Source of the DNA: a virus
Virus record (IMG/VR): IMGVR_UViG_3300021964_000535
Coordinates: 1 to 23,848 of that record
Length of the DNA stretch: 23,848 nt
Reading direction: 5' to 3' (one strand)
Position 1 is the stretch's first letter. Every line of letters starts with the position of its first letter. Below are positions 8,801 to 15,351 of the stretch, piece after piece. The notes under the pieces were generated by a model, which worked only from the letters and a program-made list of their open reading frames with translations, was not told the DNA's origin and searched no databases. The position numbers and the translations under genes were made by a program.

Positions 8801-9200
8801 TTCCGTCTGCTGGAGCACCTGCTGGTGCATCGTTTGATCCTTGTAATTTTCCTAAGTCTACATTCGCTCTTACAACATACGCTCTGTTTGCCACACCTAG
8901 GTATGAATAAGCCGCCTGTAAACCATACTCATTTAATTCGTTACCATGTAGTGGGTTATTAGAAGTGTCTGTATAGAAAGTTGGATTACCAAAGGTTTCT
9001 GTTAACTCTCTCTGACTGGTAATTAAGTAAACTTTGTTTTTGTTTGATGCTAGTGTACCTGCCGCAGTTCCTGTCCCTGTGCCTGATGGTTTGCTTTCAG
9101 CAGTAGCAACAACAATTAAAGGTGTTGTAGCACCAGCGGCTGGGGTATAGAAACTTTCATCAATTACGCTAACTTCAACTCCGGGTGATGATAGTGCCAT
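5853..9200 (-). CDS. 18: Tail sheath protein gp18, greatly enlarged
   Basis: Contractile sheath subunit. The N-terminus MALSSPGVEVSVIDES and the C-terminal region (LNLLAKPFLFEPND, AESLLLELVGQRALYDF, PVKAVEFIYIPLRL) match T4-like gp18 and form the conserved sheath core. At 1115 aa it is about 450 residues longer than T4 gp18 (659). The extra sequence lies roughly between residues 120 and 700, is Thr/Ser/Gly/Asp-rich, and contains several Trp/Tyr modules (near 127-150, 587-617 and 645-677: GDLW-type strand, acidic turn, YxxDG, W). It also holds two related FL-repeat-like stretches (around 270-340 and 465-545). These are probably surface-exposed. Strong Shine-Dalgarno AGGAG and a consensus late promoter are upstream. 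Confidence 0.92.
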   Translation of the reverse strand: MALSSPGVEVSVIDESFYTPAAGATTPLIVVATAESKPSGTGTGTAAGTLASNKNKVYLITSQRELTETFGNPTFYTDTSNNPLHGNELNEYGLQAAYSYLGVANRAYVVRANVDLGKLQGSNDAPAGAPADGTYWFDTDDSLYGLFQWNGSTQTFTNKTPTVISASSDLTGVSGATYTGIKGSVGAKGDYAVVTWNTQNKVWYKNEDNVWVQVGSYDESAFDAVGFATSTTWTSTTWKTSWPTITATLTPSVLGSTNVIINNTQVNNSGSTPTTFVQAINDAAIPGVGAKLDANDRVKIYSDGTSSTDGTTTDGAILIEEGSGQILTDLGITAGYFHSPELQISAHSSVPLWRATDRVEVGGTGYSGLRPTGSVYMKTTTPNLGASLKVKLYSTGTGLWSTVGTPIYNSAAEAIKTLDSEGGQNIPTGTLFALANTTEDSKQIADFKLYRRLIPSPTSATGSVSNPTISAGTKTFTIAETTKTATAFTSASVSFTGTDADALVEAISDAGLTNVVAEVTANGNVKISHTIGGEIRLTDGNGTPLATAGFTSSVDNVYAAGSQASEDLVISNWKPLSYEAKAGAPTSDPADGTLWYNTTLDDVDIMVHDGTTWRGYNKVYSDADPKGPIVSATEPTQQSDGTSLVNGDLWIDSGNTETYGQKVYKYDGLNLEWAAVDVTDQTSEDGILFADARYGETGVTGDTKALIEKMLVSDYLDPDAPDPSLYPRGMLLWNTRRSGNNVKIFRTTHIDINENSGKNKRFEGNGAVYNGGSEESMASYKVNRWVGWNTTAEDGSGLFGRKAQRKTVVAALKSQIDTNDDLRDEETRAYTLLAAPGYPELTSNLVNLNIDRGITGFVVADTPFRLSASATTLQNYGNNTGNALADGEDGFVTYDEYMATFYPSGFTTDLTGNNIVVPPSHMMLKTIALSDQVSFPWFAPAGTRRGGISNASSVGYINNEGEFTPVSLNDGTRDTMQSAKINPITFITGSGLVNFGQVTRARNASALDRINVARLTAYLRRQLNLLAKPFLFEPNDKITRDEIKQAAESLLLELVGQRALYDFLVVCDETNNTPSRIDRNELYLDIAIEPVKAVEFIYIPLRLKNTGEIATLGAQ

Positions 9201-9238
9201 GTTATATACTCCTTGTATGGTTTTAGTATTTCTAAAAG

Positions 9239-9246
9239 TATTTATA
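9239..9246 (-). promoter_or_regulatory. Consensus late promoter TATAAATA before gp18
   Basis: A perfect match to the T4 late promoter 8-mer on the minus strand. Predicted +1 near 9233 leaves a leader of about 33 nt with AGGAG before the gp18 ATG. It is the best box in the window, in front of a gene whose product is needed in high copy. Confidence 0.8.
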
Positions 9247-9302
9247 CAGATCTAGGAAAAATGCTATGTAATATACGTATGAAAAGGGGTCGAAAAGGGC
9301 GT

Positions 9303-9310
9303 GATAAATA
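9303..9310 (+). promoter_or_regulatory. Late promoter box GATAAATA before the HNH-type gene
   Basis: Plus-strand GATAAATA, 5 nt (CAGTT), then ATG at 9316. Divergent from the gp18 box, 56 bp away. It fits the leaderless spacing class and argues for ATG 9316 over the upstream GTG at 9301, which would place the start codon inside the promoter. Confidence 0.6.
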
Positions 9311-9315
9311 CAGTT

Positions 9316-9654
9316 ATGACTAGGTCTTTATGTAAGCAATGCAAGAAACGCCCGGTTGCTATTAACTATTACAAAGGCAAAAAGCCTTACTATAGAAGCA
9401 AGTGTGATCGTTGTGCTAGTGGCAGATCACCTGGAATACCGTTTTGGCATAAGGCAGGATATCGTCAAAAAGATAAGTGTGATAAGTGCGGATATTCAAG
9501 CAAACACAATGAACAGTTTAATGTGTATCATATAGACGGAAACTTAACTAATTGTAAGCATAGCAACTTAAAAACTATATGTGCTAACTGTCAAAGAATT
9601 ATGCAAAAAACAGGTGTTACTTGGAAGCAGGGAGACCTAACACCTGACTTCTAA
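9316..9654 (+). CDS. HNH-type zinc-binding protein, 112 aa (putative endonuclease)
   Basis: A small cysteine-rich protein with CxxC pairs at residues 6/9, 30/33, 55/58 and 89/92, and an HNH-like core HIDGNLTN (72-79), N84 and the C89/C92 pair. The H-D-G-N and second N fit a treble-clef HNH nuclease. The usual His after the last CxxC is Gln (Q93), so activity is uncertain. An additional N-terminal zinc-ribbon-like pair is present. ATG at 9316 is preferred to GTG 9301 because a late box ends 5 nt before it and no usable Shine-Dalgarno exists. It is the only plus-strand gene inside the minus-strand tail block, and its end overlaps gp1 by 38 bp. It may be a homing-type or free-standing nuclease. 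Confidence 0.72.
   Translation: MTRSLCKQCKKRPVAINYYKGKKPYYRSKCDRCASGRSPGIPFWHKAGYRQKDKCDKCGYSSKHNEQFNVYHIDGNLTNCKHSNLKTICANCQRIMQKTGVTWKQGDLTPDF
9611..9646. repeat. 9-bp perfect inverted repeat at the convergent gene ends
   Basis: CAGGTGTTA (9611-9619) and its exact complement TAACACCTG (9638-9646) with 18 nt between. It spans the gp1 stop codon and the last codons of the HNH gene. No T-tract follows on either strand, so it is not a standard terminator. It could act as a hairpin protecting the 3' ends of both transcripts. Confidence 0.45.
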
Positions 9655-10279
9655 CAGCGTTGTGTAAATCTTCTAAAGACCCGTCATTCTCAACAACACC
9701 GTCAACTTTTTGTCCGACCCACGCATATTCACTAATGTGAACATCAGGATGTTGTTCTTTCATCTTGTCTGTCAACACCATGTTTTTTGTGTGTTTTGCT
9801 TCTTCGTTGTGATCGTTTTGTCTTATAGCATCTTCAAACCATGCAGGTTCGGGGCCGCGTTTTATTCTATAAACCTTACCACGTAAACGCTTGATCATTT
9901 TAATTTCATTAGGAAAACGTACATCGCTAATAACAGCATCTTGCTTCATCTGTAGCAGTTTGCTTTCTAAACTAGCAATCCATATATCGTCATGAAAACC
10001 TTTACGTAGTACATCTGTACCCCAGTATTGTAATATCCAACGCGGAGTAAGGTTAGGCATGTTTAATTTGTCTGCCCACCATTCATCTACTTGCTCACGC
10101 CACAGTCTTGATTCTTCTGTATTACCTTCAAGGAATTCTCTATCCCAACCAAAAACTGCTGATACAGCATCTTTAAGAGTAGTCGCAAAACTAACACGTT
10201 TAAACCCGCCTTCGCTAACAAGTGTGTCAGCACAGGTATCTTTTCCAGAGCCAATCAGGCCGACGAAACCAACAATCAT
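9617..10279 (-). CDS. 1: Deoxynucleoside monophosphate kinase gp1
   Basis: Phosphorylates dNMPs to dNDPs, recycling host nucleotides for phage DNA. The 220-aa protein has a P-loop GLIGSGKDT at residues 7-15, a family segment WGTDVLRKGFHDDIW (about 90-104), VISDVRFPNEI (about 115-125) and a C-terminal VENDGSLEDL that parallels ITNDGSLEEL in T4 gp1 (241 aa). The ATG at 10279 has no good Shine-Dalgarno, but overlaps (ATGA) the stop of a 7-codon upstream frame. Unlike its structural neighbours it has a sigma70-like promoter, fitting early or middle expression of a nucleotide-metabolism enzyme. Confidence 0.9.
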   Translation of the reverse strand: MIVGFVGLIGSGKDTCADTLVSEGGFKRVSFATTLKDAVSAVFGWDREFLEGNTEESRLWREQVDEWWADKLNMPNLTPRWILQYWGTDVLRKGFHDDIWIASLESKLLQMKQDAVISDVRFPNEIKMIKRLRGKVYRIKRGPEPAWFEDAIRQNDHNEEAKHTKNMVLTDKMKEQHPDVHISEYAWVGQKVDGVVENDGSLEDLHNAVRSQVLGLPASK

Positions 10280-10299
10280 AGTAAGTTTATATATCCCAT
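10276..10299 (-). CDS. Possible 7-codon leader frame overlapping gp1 start
   Basis: Minus-strand ATG at 10299-10297 followed by six sense codons (peptide MGYINLL) and TGA, which overlaps the gp1 ATG as ATGA. It begins only about 4 nt after the predicted +1 of the sigma70-like promoter. Could feed ribosomes to gp1 by coupling. It is very short and may be chance. Confidence 0.25.
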   Translation of the reverse strand: MGYINLL

Positions 10300-10309
10300 G
10301 TAAAAGTTT

Positions 10310-10338
10310 ATTATATGCTAGGTGAATAAAAAAGTCAA
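10310..10338 (-). promoter_or_regulatory. Sigma70-like early promoter for gp1
   Basis: Minus strand: TTGACT (10338-10333), 17-nt spacer, perfect TATAAT (10315-10310). Lies in the 65-nt gap between gp13 and gp1. It is the only near-consensus sigma70 promoter I found; all other promoters here are of the phage late type. Confidence 0.78.
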
Positions 10339-10344
10339 GTGTTT

Positions 10345-11106
10345 TTATCCAATAACAAACGATAATGGAGTAGAACCATCAACATAATTTGCCAAATCTT
10401 GTTCTAACTTTTCAATATCCGATTGTGCATCCGCTTTGAGTGCGTCTCCGTTTAATGAAGTACCTCCCTGCGGTGTTGAAATTGTAGCAAATTTGCCACG
10501 TGCTTCACCAATCATGTATTTGCACGTTGCAAGTGTATAATCTTTTAACCATTGTCCTGCATAAGGATCACTTAGCAAAATAAAGTCTGGTCTTTGATTG
10601 TACACCGCTAACATAACTTCTTCATCGCCTCTAGGTCTTTGCATTATTGTTAGTTTGTGATTAACTGGATCAAATTTAAAGTTAATAAAAGAGCCAAACA
10701 TTTTACCTACAAGTTCTTGATAACCAGCAAAGGCCATATAAGTTGCCAACCCGCCCATTTGCGTAGAACTTAATAGATAGGTGTTTGTGTATGCAAGGTT
10801 GAATGGTTCAAATATTGTACCACCTTGACCACCACCGCTTCTTGATCCAATACTTCTGCGAAACACTTCTTTGACACTTTGTATTTCATTTGGAAGTATG
10901 TAATCGTTAGTATCCTCTTTTAATTCTAAAAATGAGTAAGATTCTTCTACAGAATTTTCTGCTCTCTGTCTGTATTTGCCAAGTGCTTTCTCTAGTGCTA
11001 CTTCGTAGTGATCAACATCTAGTTCAACGTCGATCATACCGTCGCCTAGCAACTTCTTGACGTAGTTAAAAAGTTTTGTTTTTGCAGTATCTAATTGTGT
11101 GCTCAT
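10345..11106 (-). CDS. 13: Neck protein gp13 (head completion)
   Basis: Part of the neck ring joining the filled head to the tail, acting with gp14. The 253-aa protein has VELDVDHYEVALEKALGKYR (about 26-45), RRSIGSRSGGGQGGT (about 83-97), PFNLAYTNTYLL (about 100-111) and WLKDYTLATCKYMIGEARGKF (from about 186), followed by TPQGGTSLNGDALK. This is the pattern I associate with gp13 of marine T4-like phages; T4 gp13 is 309 aa. No Shine-Dalgarno; a late box ends 5 nt before ATG. The gene is divergent from gp14, separated by only 42 bp, so the two neck partners are launched from back-to-back promoters. Confidence 0.78.
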   Translation of the reverse strand: MSTQLDTAKTKLFNYVKKLLGDGMIDVELDVDHYEVALEKALGKYRQRAENSVEESYSFLELKEDTNDYILPNEIQSVKEVFRRSIGSRSGGGQGGTIFEPFNLAYTNTYLLSSTQMGGLATYMAFAGYQELVGKMFGSFINFKFDPVNHKLTIMQRPRGDEEVMLAVYNQRPDFILLSDPYAGQWLKDYTLATCKYMIGEARGKFATISTPQGGTSLNGDALKADAQSDIEKLEQDLANYVDGSTPLSFVIG

Positions 11107-11111
11107 GCTAT

Positions 11112-11119
11112 TATTTATT
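11112..11119 (-). promoter_or_regulatory. Late promoter box AATAAATA before gp13
   Basis: Minus-strand AATAAATA, 5 nt (ATAGC), then ATG at 11106. Predicted +1 is the A of ATG. Only 13 bp separate it from the gp14 box on the other strand. Confidence 0.65.
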
Positions 11120-11132
11120 CGATCGTCATTCC

Positions 11133-11140
11133 AATAAATA
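11133..11140 (+). promoter_or_regulatory. Late promoter box AATAAATA before gp14
   Basis: Plus-strand AATAAATA, 8 nt, then ATG at 11149, so the predicted leader is about 3 nt. It is the only promoter I can see for the whole gp14-to-cupin operon (11149-17048). Confidence 0.65.
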
Positions 11141-11148
11141 CATTTGTT

Positions 11149-12267
11149 ATGCCCAGATTAAGTTTATACAAACCGGAGAAATCCGCTGATTATCGCTTTA
11201 TAGACAAGACTGTATATGAAGCATTTCAGATCGGTGGAACAGACATATTTGTTCACAAATATGAGGGTCCTGTTGAGCCAAGTAAAGGTACACCAACTCA
11301 ACCCAAAGGAGTAAGCGATATTCCTGAGACTAAAATACAGGATTTATTATTTTTAGAAAACCGTGATAGAAAATATTCAGATGATGTTTATACTCTACGT
11401 GGTATTTACAATGTACAAGATTTAGACTTTGACTTATCACAGTTTGGAATGTTTTTACAAAACGATACTGTGTTTATTACATTCCATCTAAACAGAAGTG
11501 TTGAGTCAATTGGTAGAAAACTTATGAGTGGCGATGTATTAGAATTACCGCACTTAGCAGATGACTATGCACTAAATGATTTTCAAGTATCGCTAAAACG
11601 TTTTTATGTAATTGAAGATATAAGTCGTCCTAGCGAAGGCTTTTCACAAACTTGGTATCCACATTTACTAAGAGCAAAATGCAAACCAATACTAGACAGT
11701 CAAGAATTTAAAGAAATTTTTGATAAAGAAAGTGGTCAAGAAGGCAAGAACTTACGTGACGTGCTTTCAACATATGAAAAAGAAATGCAAATTAACGAAC
11801 AAGTAATTGCACAAGCAGAGGCTGATGCACCAAAAACAGGATATGATACAAATCAATATTTTGTTGTTCCAACCGATAAAGCAGGTGATGTTGATATTGT
11901 TGATGACGGTTCAAACACTCCAACTTTACAAACACCAAGCGGAAACTATTATATTGCATATGGTGGCGGAGATGGTTTACCAGCAAACGGTTCACCGTAC
12001 ACATTTGGTACTTCTTATCCTAGCAGTCCTGATAAAGGTGCATATCATTTAAGAACAGATTACTATCCTAATAGACTGTTTAGATACGACGGCAATCATT
12101 GGATTAAGGTTGAAGATGGTGCAAGAATGAGTTTAACTAACACTGTACAAAATAGTGTTGTTAATGAATTTACAAACAATACAGAAACATATACAAATAG
12201 AAAAGGCAACACTCAACTAGAGAAACAGCCTTTGTCAACTGCATTGAAACCTGAGGCAGACGCTTAA
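11149..12267 (+). CDS. 14: Neck protein gp14 with C-terminal Trp/Tyr module
   Basis: Neck protein of the head-tail junction. The first ~200 residues follow the marine gp14 pattern: MPRLSLYKPEKSADYRFID, IQDLLFLENRDRKY, LSQFGMFLQNDTVFITFHLN, GDVLELPHLADDYALNDFQV, FYVIEDISRPSEGFS and WYPHLLRAKCKPI. The C-terminal ~130 residues are added sequence containing a module at about 291-323 (HLRTDYYPNRLFRYDGNHW) like those in gp18 and gp15. An in-frame upstream start at 11095 was rejected because it would lie inside gp13 and across the promoter, and residues before MPRL are not conserved-looking. The stop shares one base with the gp15 start (TAATG). Confidence 0.8.
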   Translation: MPRLSLYKPEKSADYRFIDKTVYEAFQIGGTDIFVHKYEGPVEPSKGTPTQPKGVSDIPETKIQDLLFLENRDRKYSDDVYTLRGIYNVQDLDFDLSQFGMFLQNDTVFITFHLNRSVESIGRKLMSGDVLELPHLADDYALNDFQVSLKRFYVIEDISRPSEGFSQTWYPHLLRAKCKPILDSQEFKEIFDKESGQEGKNLRDVLSTYEKEMQINEQVIAQAEADAPKTGYDTNQYFVVPTDKAGDVDIVDDGSNTPTLQTPSGNYYIAYGGGDGLPANGSPYTFGTSYPSSPDKGAYHLRTDYYPNRLFRYDGNHWIKVEDGARMSLTNTVQNSVVNEFTNNTETYTNRKGNTQLEKQPLSTALKPEADA

Positions 12268-13688
12268 TGGAACATTTTTACGACGGACAAATTAGAAGAT
12301 TTGTTACACAATTCATTCGTGCATTTAGTAACTTTAGTTACAAAGACAGTGCCGGTACTTTAAGAAAAGTGCCTACCAGTTACGGAAACTTAACACGTCA
12401 GGTAGCACACATTATAAGAGATAATTCAGAAAACAAGGTCATTAGTGCGCCTCGTATTGCTTGTTATGTTACAGGGTTAGAGTATGCAAGAGAACGTGTA
12501 CAAAGTCCAACACACGTTGATAAAGTTCATATTAGACATAGAGAATATGATGATGCAACAGGAACTTATAAAGACTTGCAAGGCGTTGGTAATACAGTTG
12601 AAAGATTAATGCCGGTACCATTTACACTAAGAATGAAAGCAGATATTTGGTCAACTAATACAGATCAAAAATTACAAATTATGGAACAAATTCTTGTTCT
12701 ATATAATCCTGCACTAGAAATACAAACAACAAACAATTATGTTGATTGGACTTCACTTAGTTTAATTGAACTAGCAAGTGTAAACTATTCAACTAGAAGT
12801 ATTCCTCAAGGAACTGAAACAGAAATTGATATAGGCGAAATGGAATTTACAATGCCTATATGGATTACACCTCCGGCTAAAGTTAAAAAACTTGGTGTTA
12901 TTGAAAAAATTATTATGAATATTTTCGATGAAAGTGGAAGTATCAGTGACGGATTAATTGATGCAACTATACCAACAGCAACAGTTGTTAAGTCACCTGG
13001 AGATTATAAATTACTAGTTCTAAATAACACAGCACGTTTGTTACATGCACACGAAGGTGTAGACGAAAATAAAACTGGAACATTTACTACAACCGGCGAT
13101 CCAATAAGTTGGTTTAAATTACTAGATCAATATCCTGGTAAGTTTACTGCTGGAACAAGCAGTATTAGACTTACAAAAAATGACAGCAATGAAGTGGTTG
13201 CTACAATTAGTTTGAACCCAACAGACGATACACAAATGGTATTGTCTATTGATAGTGATACTGTACCTGCAAATACAGCACTTGTGGACAGTGCAAACAC
13301 TAGAGGAACTATAGATGCTATTATTGATCCTACAACTTTTGCACCTGATTATACCACAATAACAGCAGGAACAAGATATTTGATACTTAATGATATAAAT
13401 CCAAATGTAAAAGGCGACAGTTCTGATGCTAATGCTAATGCTTGGCAAAATGCTGATGGTTCAATATTCAAAGCAAACCAAAACGATATTATTACTTGGA
13501 ATGGTAATAGTTGGGAAAAAACACTAGATGCAAGTGGCTCAAACGACGGAGCCGATTCTGCTTCATCACCAGACACAGTGTACATAACTAATACATATAC
13601 TGGAATTCAGTACAAGTGGGAGAACGGATCTTGGCTGAAAAGTTTTGAAGGTGAATACGAGGCAGATAAATGGAGACTAGTTCTGTAA
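12267..13688 (+). CDS. 15: Tail completion and sheath stabiliser gp15 with C-terminal extension
   Basis: Terminates the tail at its head-proximal end and stabilises the sheath. The N-terminus MEHFYDGQIRRFVTQFIRAF, then SNFSYKD and KVPTSYG, aligns by eye with T4 gp15 (FYNSSFRRY..., RVPITYA). MKADIWSTNTDQKLQIMEQIL and MEFTMPIWITPPAKV follow the same family layout. T4 gp15 is 272 aa; this is 473 aa. The extra ~230 residues are Thr/Asp/Asn-rich with Trp/Tyr modules near 405-421 (IITWNGNSW) and 436-461 (YKWENGSW). Coupled to gp14 by TAATG and overlapping the NUDIX gene by 19 bp. Confidence 0.82.
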   Translation: MEHFYDGQIRRFVTQFIRAFSNFSYKDSAGTLRKVPTSYGNLTRQVAHIIRDNSENKVISAPRIACYVTGLEYARERVQSPTHVDKVHIRHREYDDATGTYKDLQGVGNTVERLMPVPFTLRMKADIWSTNTDQKLQIMEQILVLYNPALEIQTTNNYVDWTSLSLIELASVNYSTRSIPQGTETEIDIGEMEFTMPIWITPPAKVKKLGVIEKIIMNIFDESGSISDGLIDATIPTATVVKSPGDYKLLVLNNTARLLHAHEGVDENKTGTFTTTGDPISWFKLLDQYPGKFTAGTSSIRLTKNDSNEVVATISLNPTDDTQMVLSIDSDTVPANTALVDSANTRGTIDAIIDPTTFAPDYTTITAGTRYLILNDINPNVKGDSSDANANAWQNADGSIFKANQNDIITWNGNSWEKTLDASGSNDGADSASSPDTVYITNTYTGIQYKWENGSWLKSFEGEYEADKWRLVL

Positions 13689-14116
13689 AAGATATAATTT
13701 GTAGTGGTGCATTATTTTTTGCAAAAAGCACCGGAAGATTTCTATTTCTACAAAGAACAAAACATAAAACAGCAGGCCAATGGGGCCTAGTTGGCGGCAT
13801 GAGTGAAGAAGGTGAAACACCTTGGAAAGCACTCGAACGAGAAATCAAAGAAGAAATCGGTGACACTCCAAAATTTGAAAAAATTATTCCATTAGAACTA
13901 TTCACATCCAAAGATCAAAAATTCTTTTTTCATACGTATGTTGTAATCGTTGATAAAGAATTCATTCCTGTACTAAACGAAGAACACAGCGGTTATGCTT
14001 GGACAAAAGCAAAAGATTATCCAAAACCGTTGCATGTTGGATTACGTAACACCCTTCAAAATAAAGTAAATCAAACCAAGATTGACACAATAGTAGAAAT
14101 AGTAAAAAGTTTATGA
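13670..14116 (+). CDS. NUDIX hydrolase
   Basis: A 148-aa NUDIX hydrolase, a family that cleaves nucleoside diphosphates linked to another group. The NUDIX box at residues 43-65 fits GX5EX7REUXEEXGU fully except the final position (Asp65), with catalytic E58, E61 and E62. Upstream WGLVGG gives the normal strand before the box. Substrate is not readable: candidates are ADP-sugars, dNTPs, or NAD-type compounds. Its start lies inside the gp15 3' end (19-bp overlap) with GAGG well spaced, and its stop overlaps the HldE start (ATGA). Placement directly before ADP-heptose genes suggests a nucleotide-sugar role, which is inference. Confidence 0.88.
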   Translation: METSSVKDIICSGALFFAKSTGRFLFLQRTKHKTAGQWGLVGGMSEEGETPWKALEREIKEEIGDTPKFEKIIPLELFTSKDQKFFFHTYVVIVDKEFIPVLNEEHSGYAWTKAKDYPKPLHVGLRNTLQNKVNQTKIDTIVEIVKSL

Positions 14117-15351
14117 TTAAAGTAATTGGCGATATAATGCTTGATCGTTGGATTCTCGGCTCAGCAGATAGAATGAGTCCTGAGGCTCCTGTACCTGTAT
14201 TAAAAGAACAATCACAAGAATACAGTGTAGGTGGTGCAGGAAACCTTGCTTTAAACCTTGCAAATTTAAGCGTAGACGTTAGTTTACATGGCGCAGTAGG
14301 TAGTGACAAAGAAGGTTATAAAATTATTGAATTACTAAAAGACTGTAACACATTATCTAGCAATGTTTCATTTGATAATGAATTAACAACAACAAAAACT
14401 AGACTTGTAGGTCAAGGTGGTCAACATATTCTACGTTGGGATAGAGAAACGCACTATCAAGGTGACACAAAGAAATCACTTAATGTTAATAATGATGATG
14501 TAGTTGTAGTAAGTGATTACAATAAAGGTGTTATTGATCTAGAACTTATGAACAGTTTAAAAGATGTAAAAGTGTTTGTAGATCCGAAACAAATGCCACA
14601 GATGTATAAGGATTGTTTTTTAGTAAAACCTAATATGTCCGAATATAACAGTTGGTTTGGAGAGTTTGATGTTGCAAAAGCAAAGCAATATTTGGTTCAA
14701 TTTAACTGGGAATGGTTAGTTGTTACTGATGGTGCAAACGGTGTGCATGTTATAAACAAAAAAGATCATTGGCATTTTAAAGAAGATGTTAGAGAAGTTG
14801 CAGATGTTACTGGTGCAGGTGATACTTTTTTAGCAGTTTTAGTATACGGTCATGTTATTAAAAATATGAATATACAAGATAGTTGTAAATTGGCCTGTTA
14901 TGCAAGTGCTAGAAATGTTGAAAAAAGAGGAGTACATCCTGTAAGTTTTGAAGATTTGTATAGAGGCGTTGTATGGACTAATGGTGTATTTGATATACTA
15001 CACCCAGGACATTTAGAACTACTAAAATATGCTAAAAATTTAGGACAAAAACTAATTGTAGGTATTAATGATGACGAAAGTGTAAGACGTTTAAAAGGCG
15101 AAGGACGACCTGTAAATGACTTTATAACACGAAAACGTCAATTAGAAATGCTACCTTGGGTAGATGAAGTTGTTGTATTTTCAGAAGACACACCTCAAAA
15201 AGTTTTAGAAAATATTAGACCCGATATTATTGTAAAAGGTGGTGACTATACTAGAGAAACAACAGTTGGTCATGAATTAGCAGAAGTGAAAATATTTCCT
15301 ACAATTCAAGGTCATAGCACAACAGATATTATAGGAAGGATCAAAGAATGA
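14113..15351 (+). CDS. hldE: Bifunctional heptose 7-phosphate kinase / heptose 1-phosphate adenylyltransferase HldE
   Basis: Makes ADP-D-glycero-beta-D-manno-heptose in two steps. The N-terminal PfkB-type sugar kinase domain (1 to about 283) has VIGDIMLDRW (4-13), SPEAPVPV, GGAGN, and GAGDT at 234-238 with catalytic Asp237. The C-terminal nucleotidyltransferase domain (about 286-412) has TNGVFDILHPGH (289-300, HxGH at 297-300), RRLKGEGRPVN, VKGGDYTRE and GHSTTDIIGRI. All match E. coli HldE by eye, but this protein is 412 aa versus 477, and the inter-domain linker of about 35 residues is almost gone. Both active-site signatures are intact. Overlaps its neighbours by 4 nt at each end (ATGA), so it is tightly co-translated. 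GmhA and GmhB are not in the window. Confidence 0.93.
   Translation: MIKVIGDIMLDRWILGSADRMSPEAPVPVLKEQSQEYSVGGAGNLALNLANLSVDVSLHGAVGSDKEGYKIIELLKDCNTLSSNVSFDNELTTTKTRLVGQGGQHILRWDRETHYQGDTKKSLNVNNDDVVVVSDYNKGVIDLELMNSLKDVKVFVDPKQMPQMYKDCFLVKPNMSEYNSWFGEFDVAKAKQYLVQFNWEWLVVTDGANGVHVINKKDHWHFKEDVREVADVTGAGDTFLAVLVYGHVIKNMNIQDSCKLACYASARNVEKRGVHPVSFEDLYRGVVWTNGVFDILHPGHLELLKYAKNLGQKLIVGINDDESVRRLKGEGRPVNDFITRKRQLEMLPWVDEVVVFSEDTPQKVLENIRPDIIVKGGDYTRETTVGHELAEVKIFPTIQGHSTTDIIGRIKE

Noticed and set aside
9200-9302. Origin or attachment site in the gp18-HNH gap
   Set aside because: Only a short palindrome (ATACGTAT) and the two late promoters are seen; no iterons, integrase or tRNA nearby.
9301-9318. 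GTG at 9301 as start of the HNH-type gene
   Set aside because: It would overlap the GATAAATA box and has AAGGG only one base away. ATG 9316 fits the 5-nt promoter spacing seen in three other genes.
11095-11148. Upstream in-frame start extending gp14 by 18 residues
   Set aside because: It lies inside the gp13 coding end and across both late promoters, and the extra residues look like translated promoter sequence.
13122-13911. Overlapping minus-strand frames opposite gp15 and NUDIX
   Set aside because: They are Ile/Ser/Cys-rich translations of the complementary strand. The sense frames show clear families.
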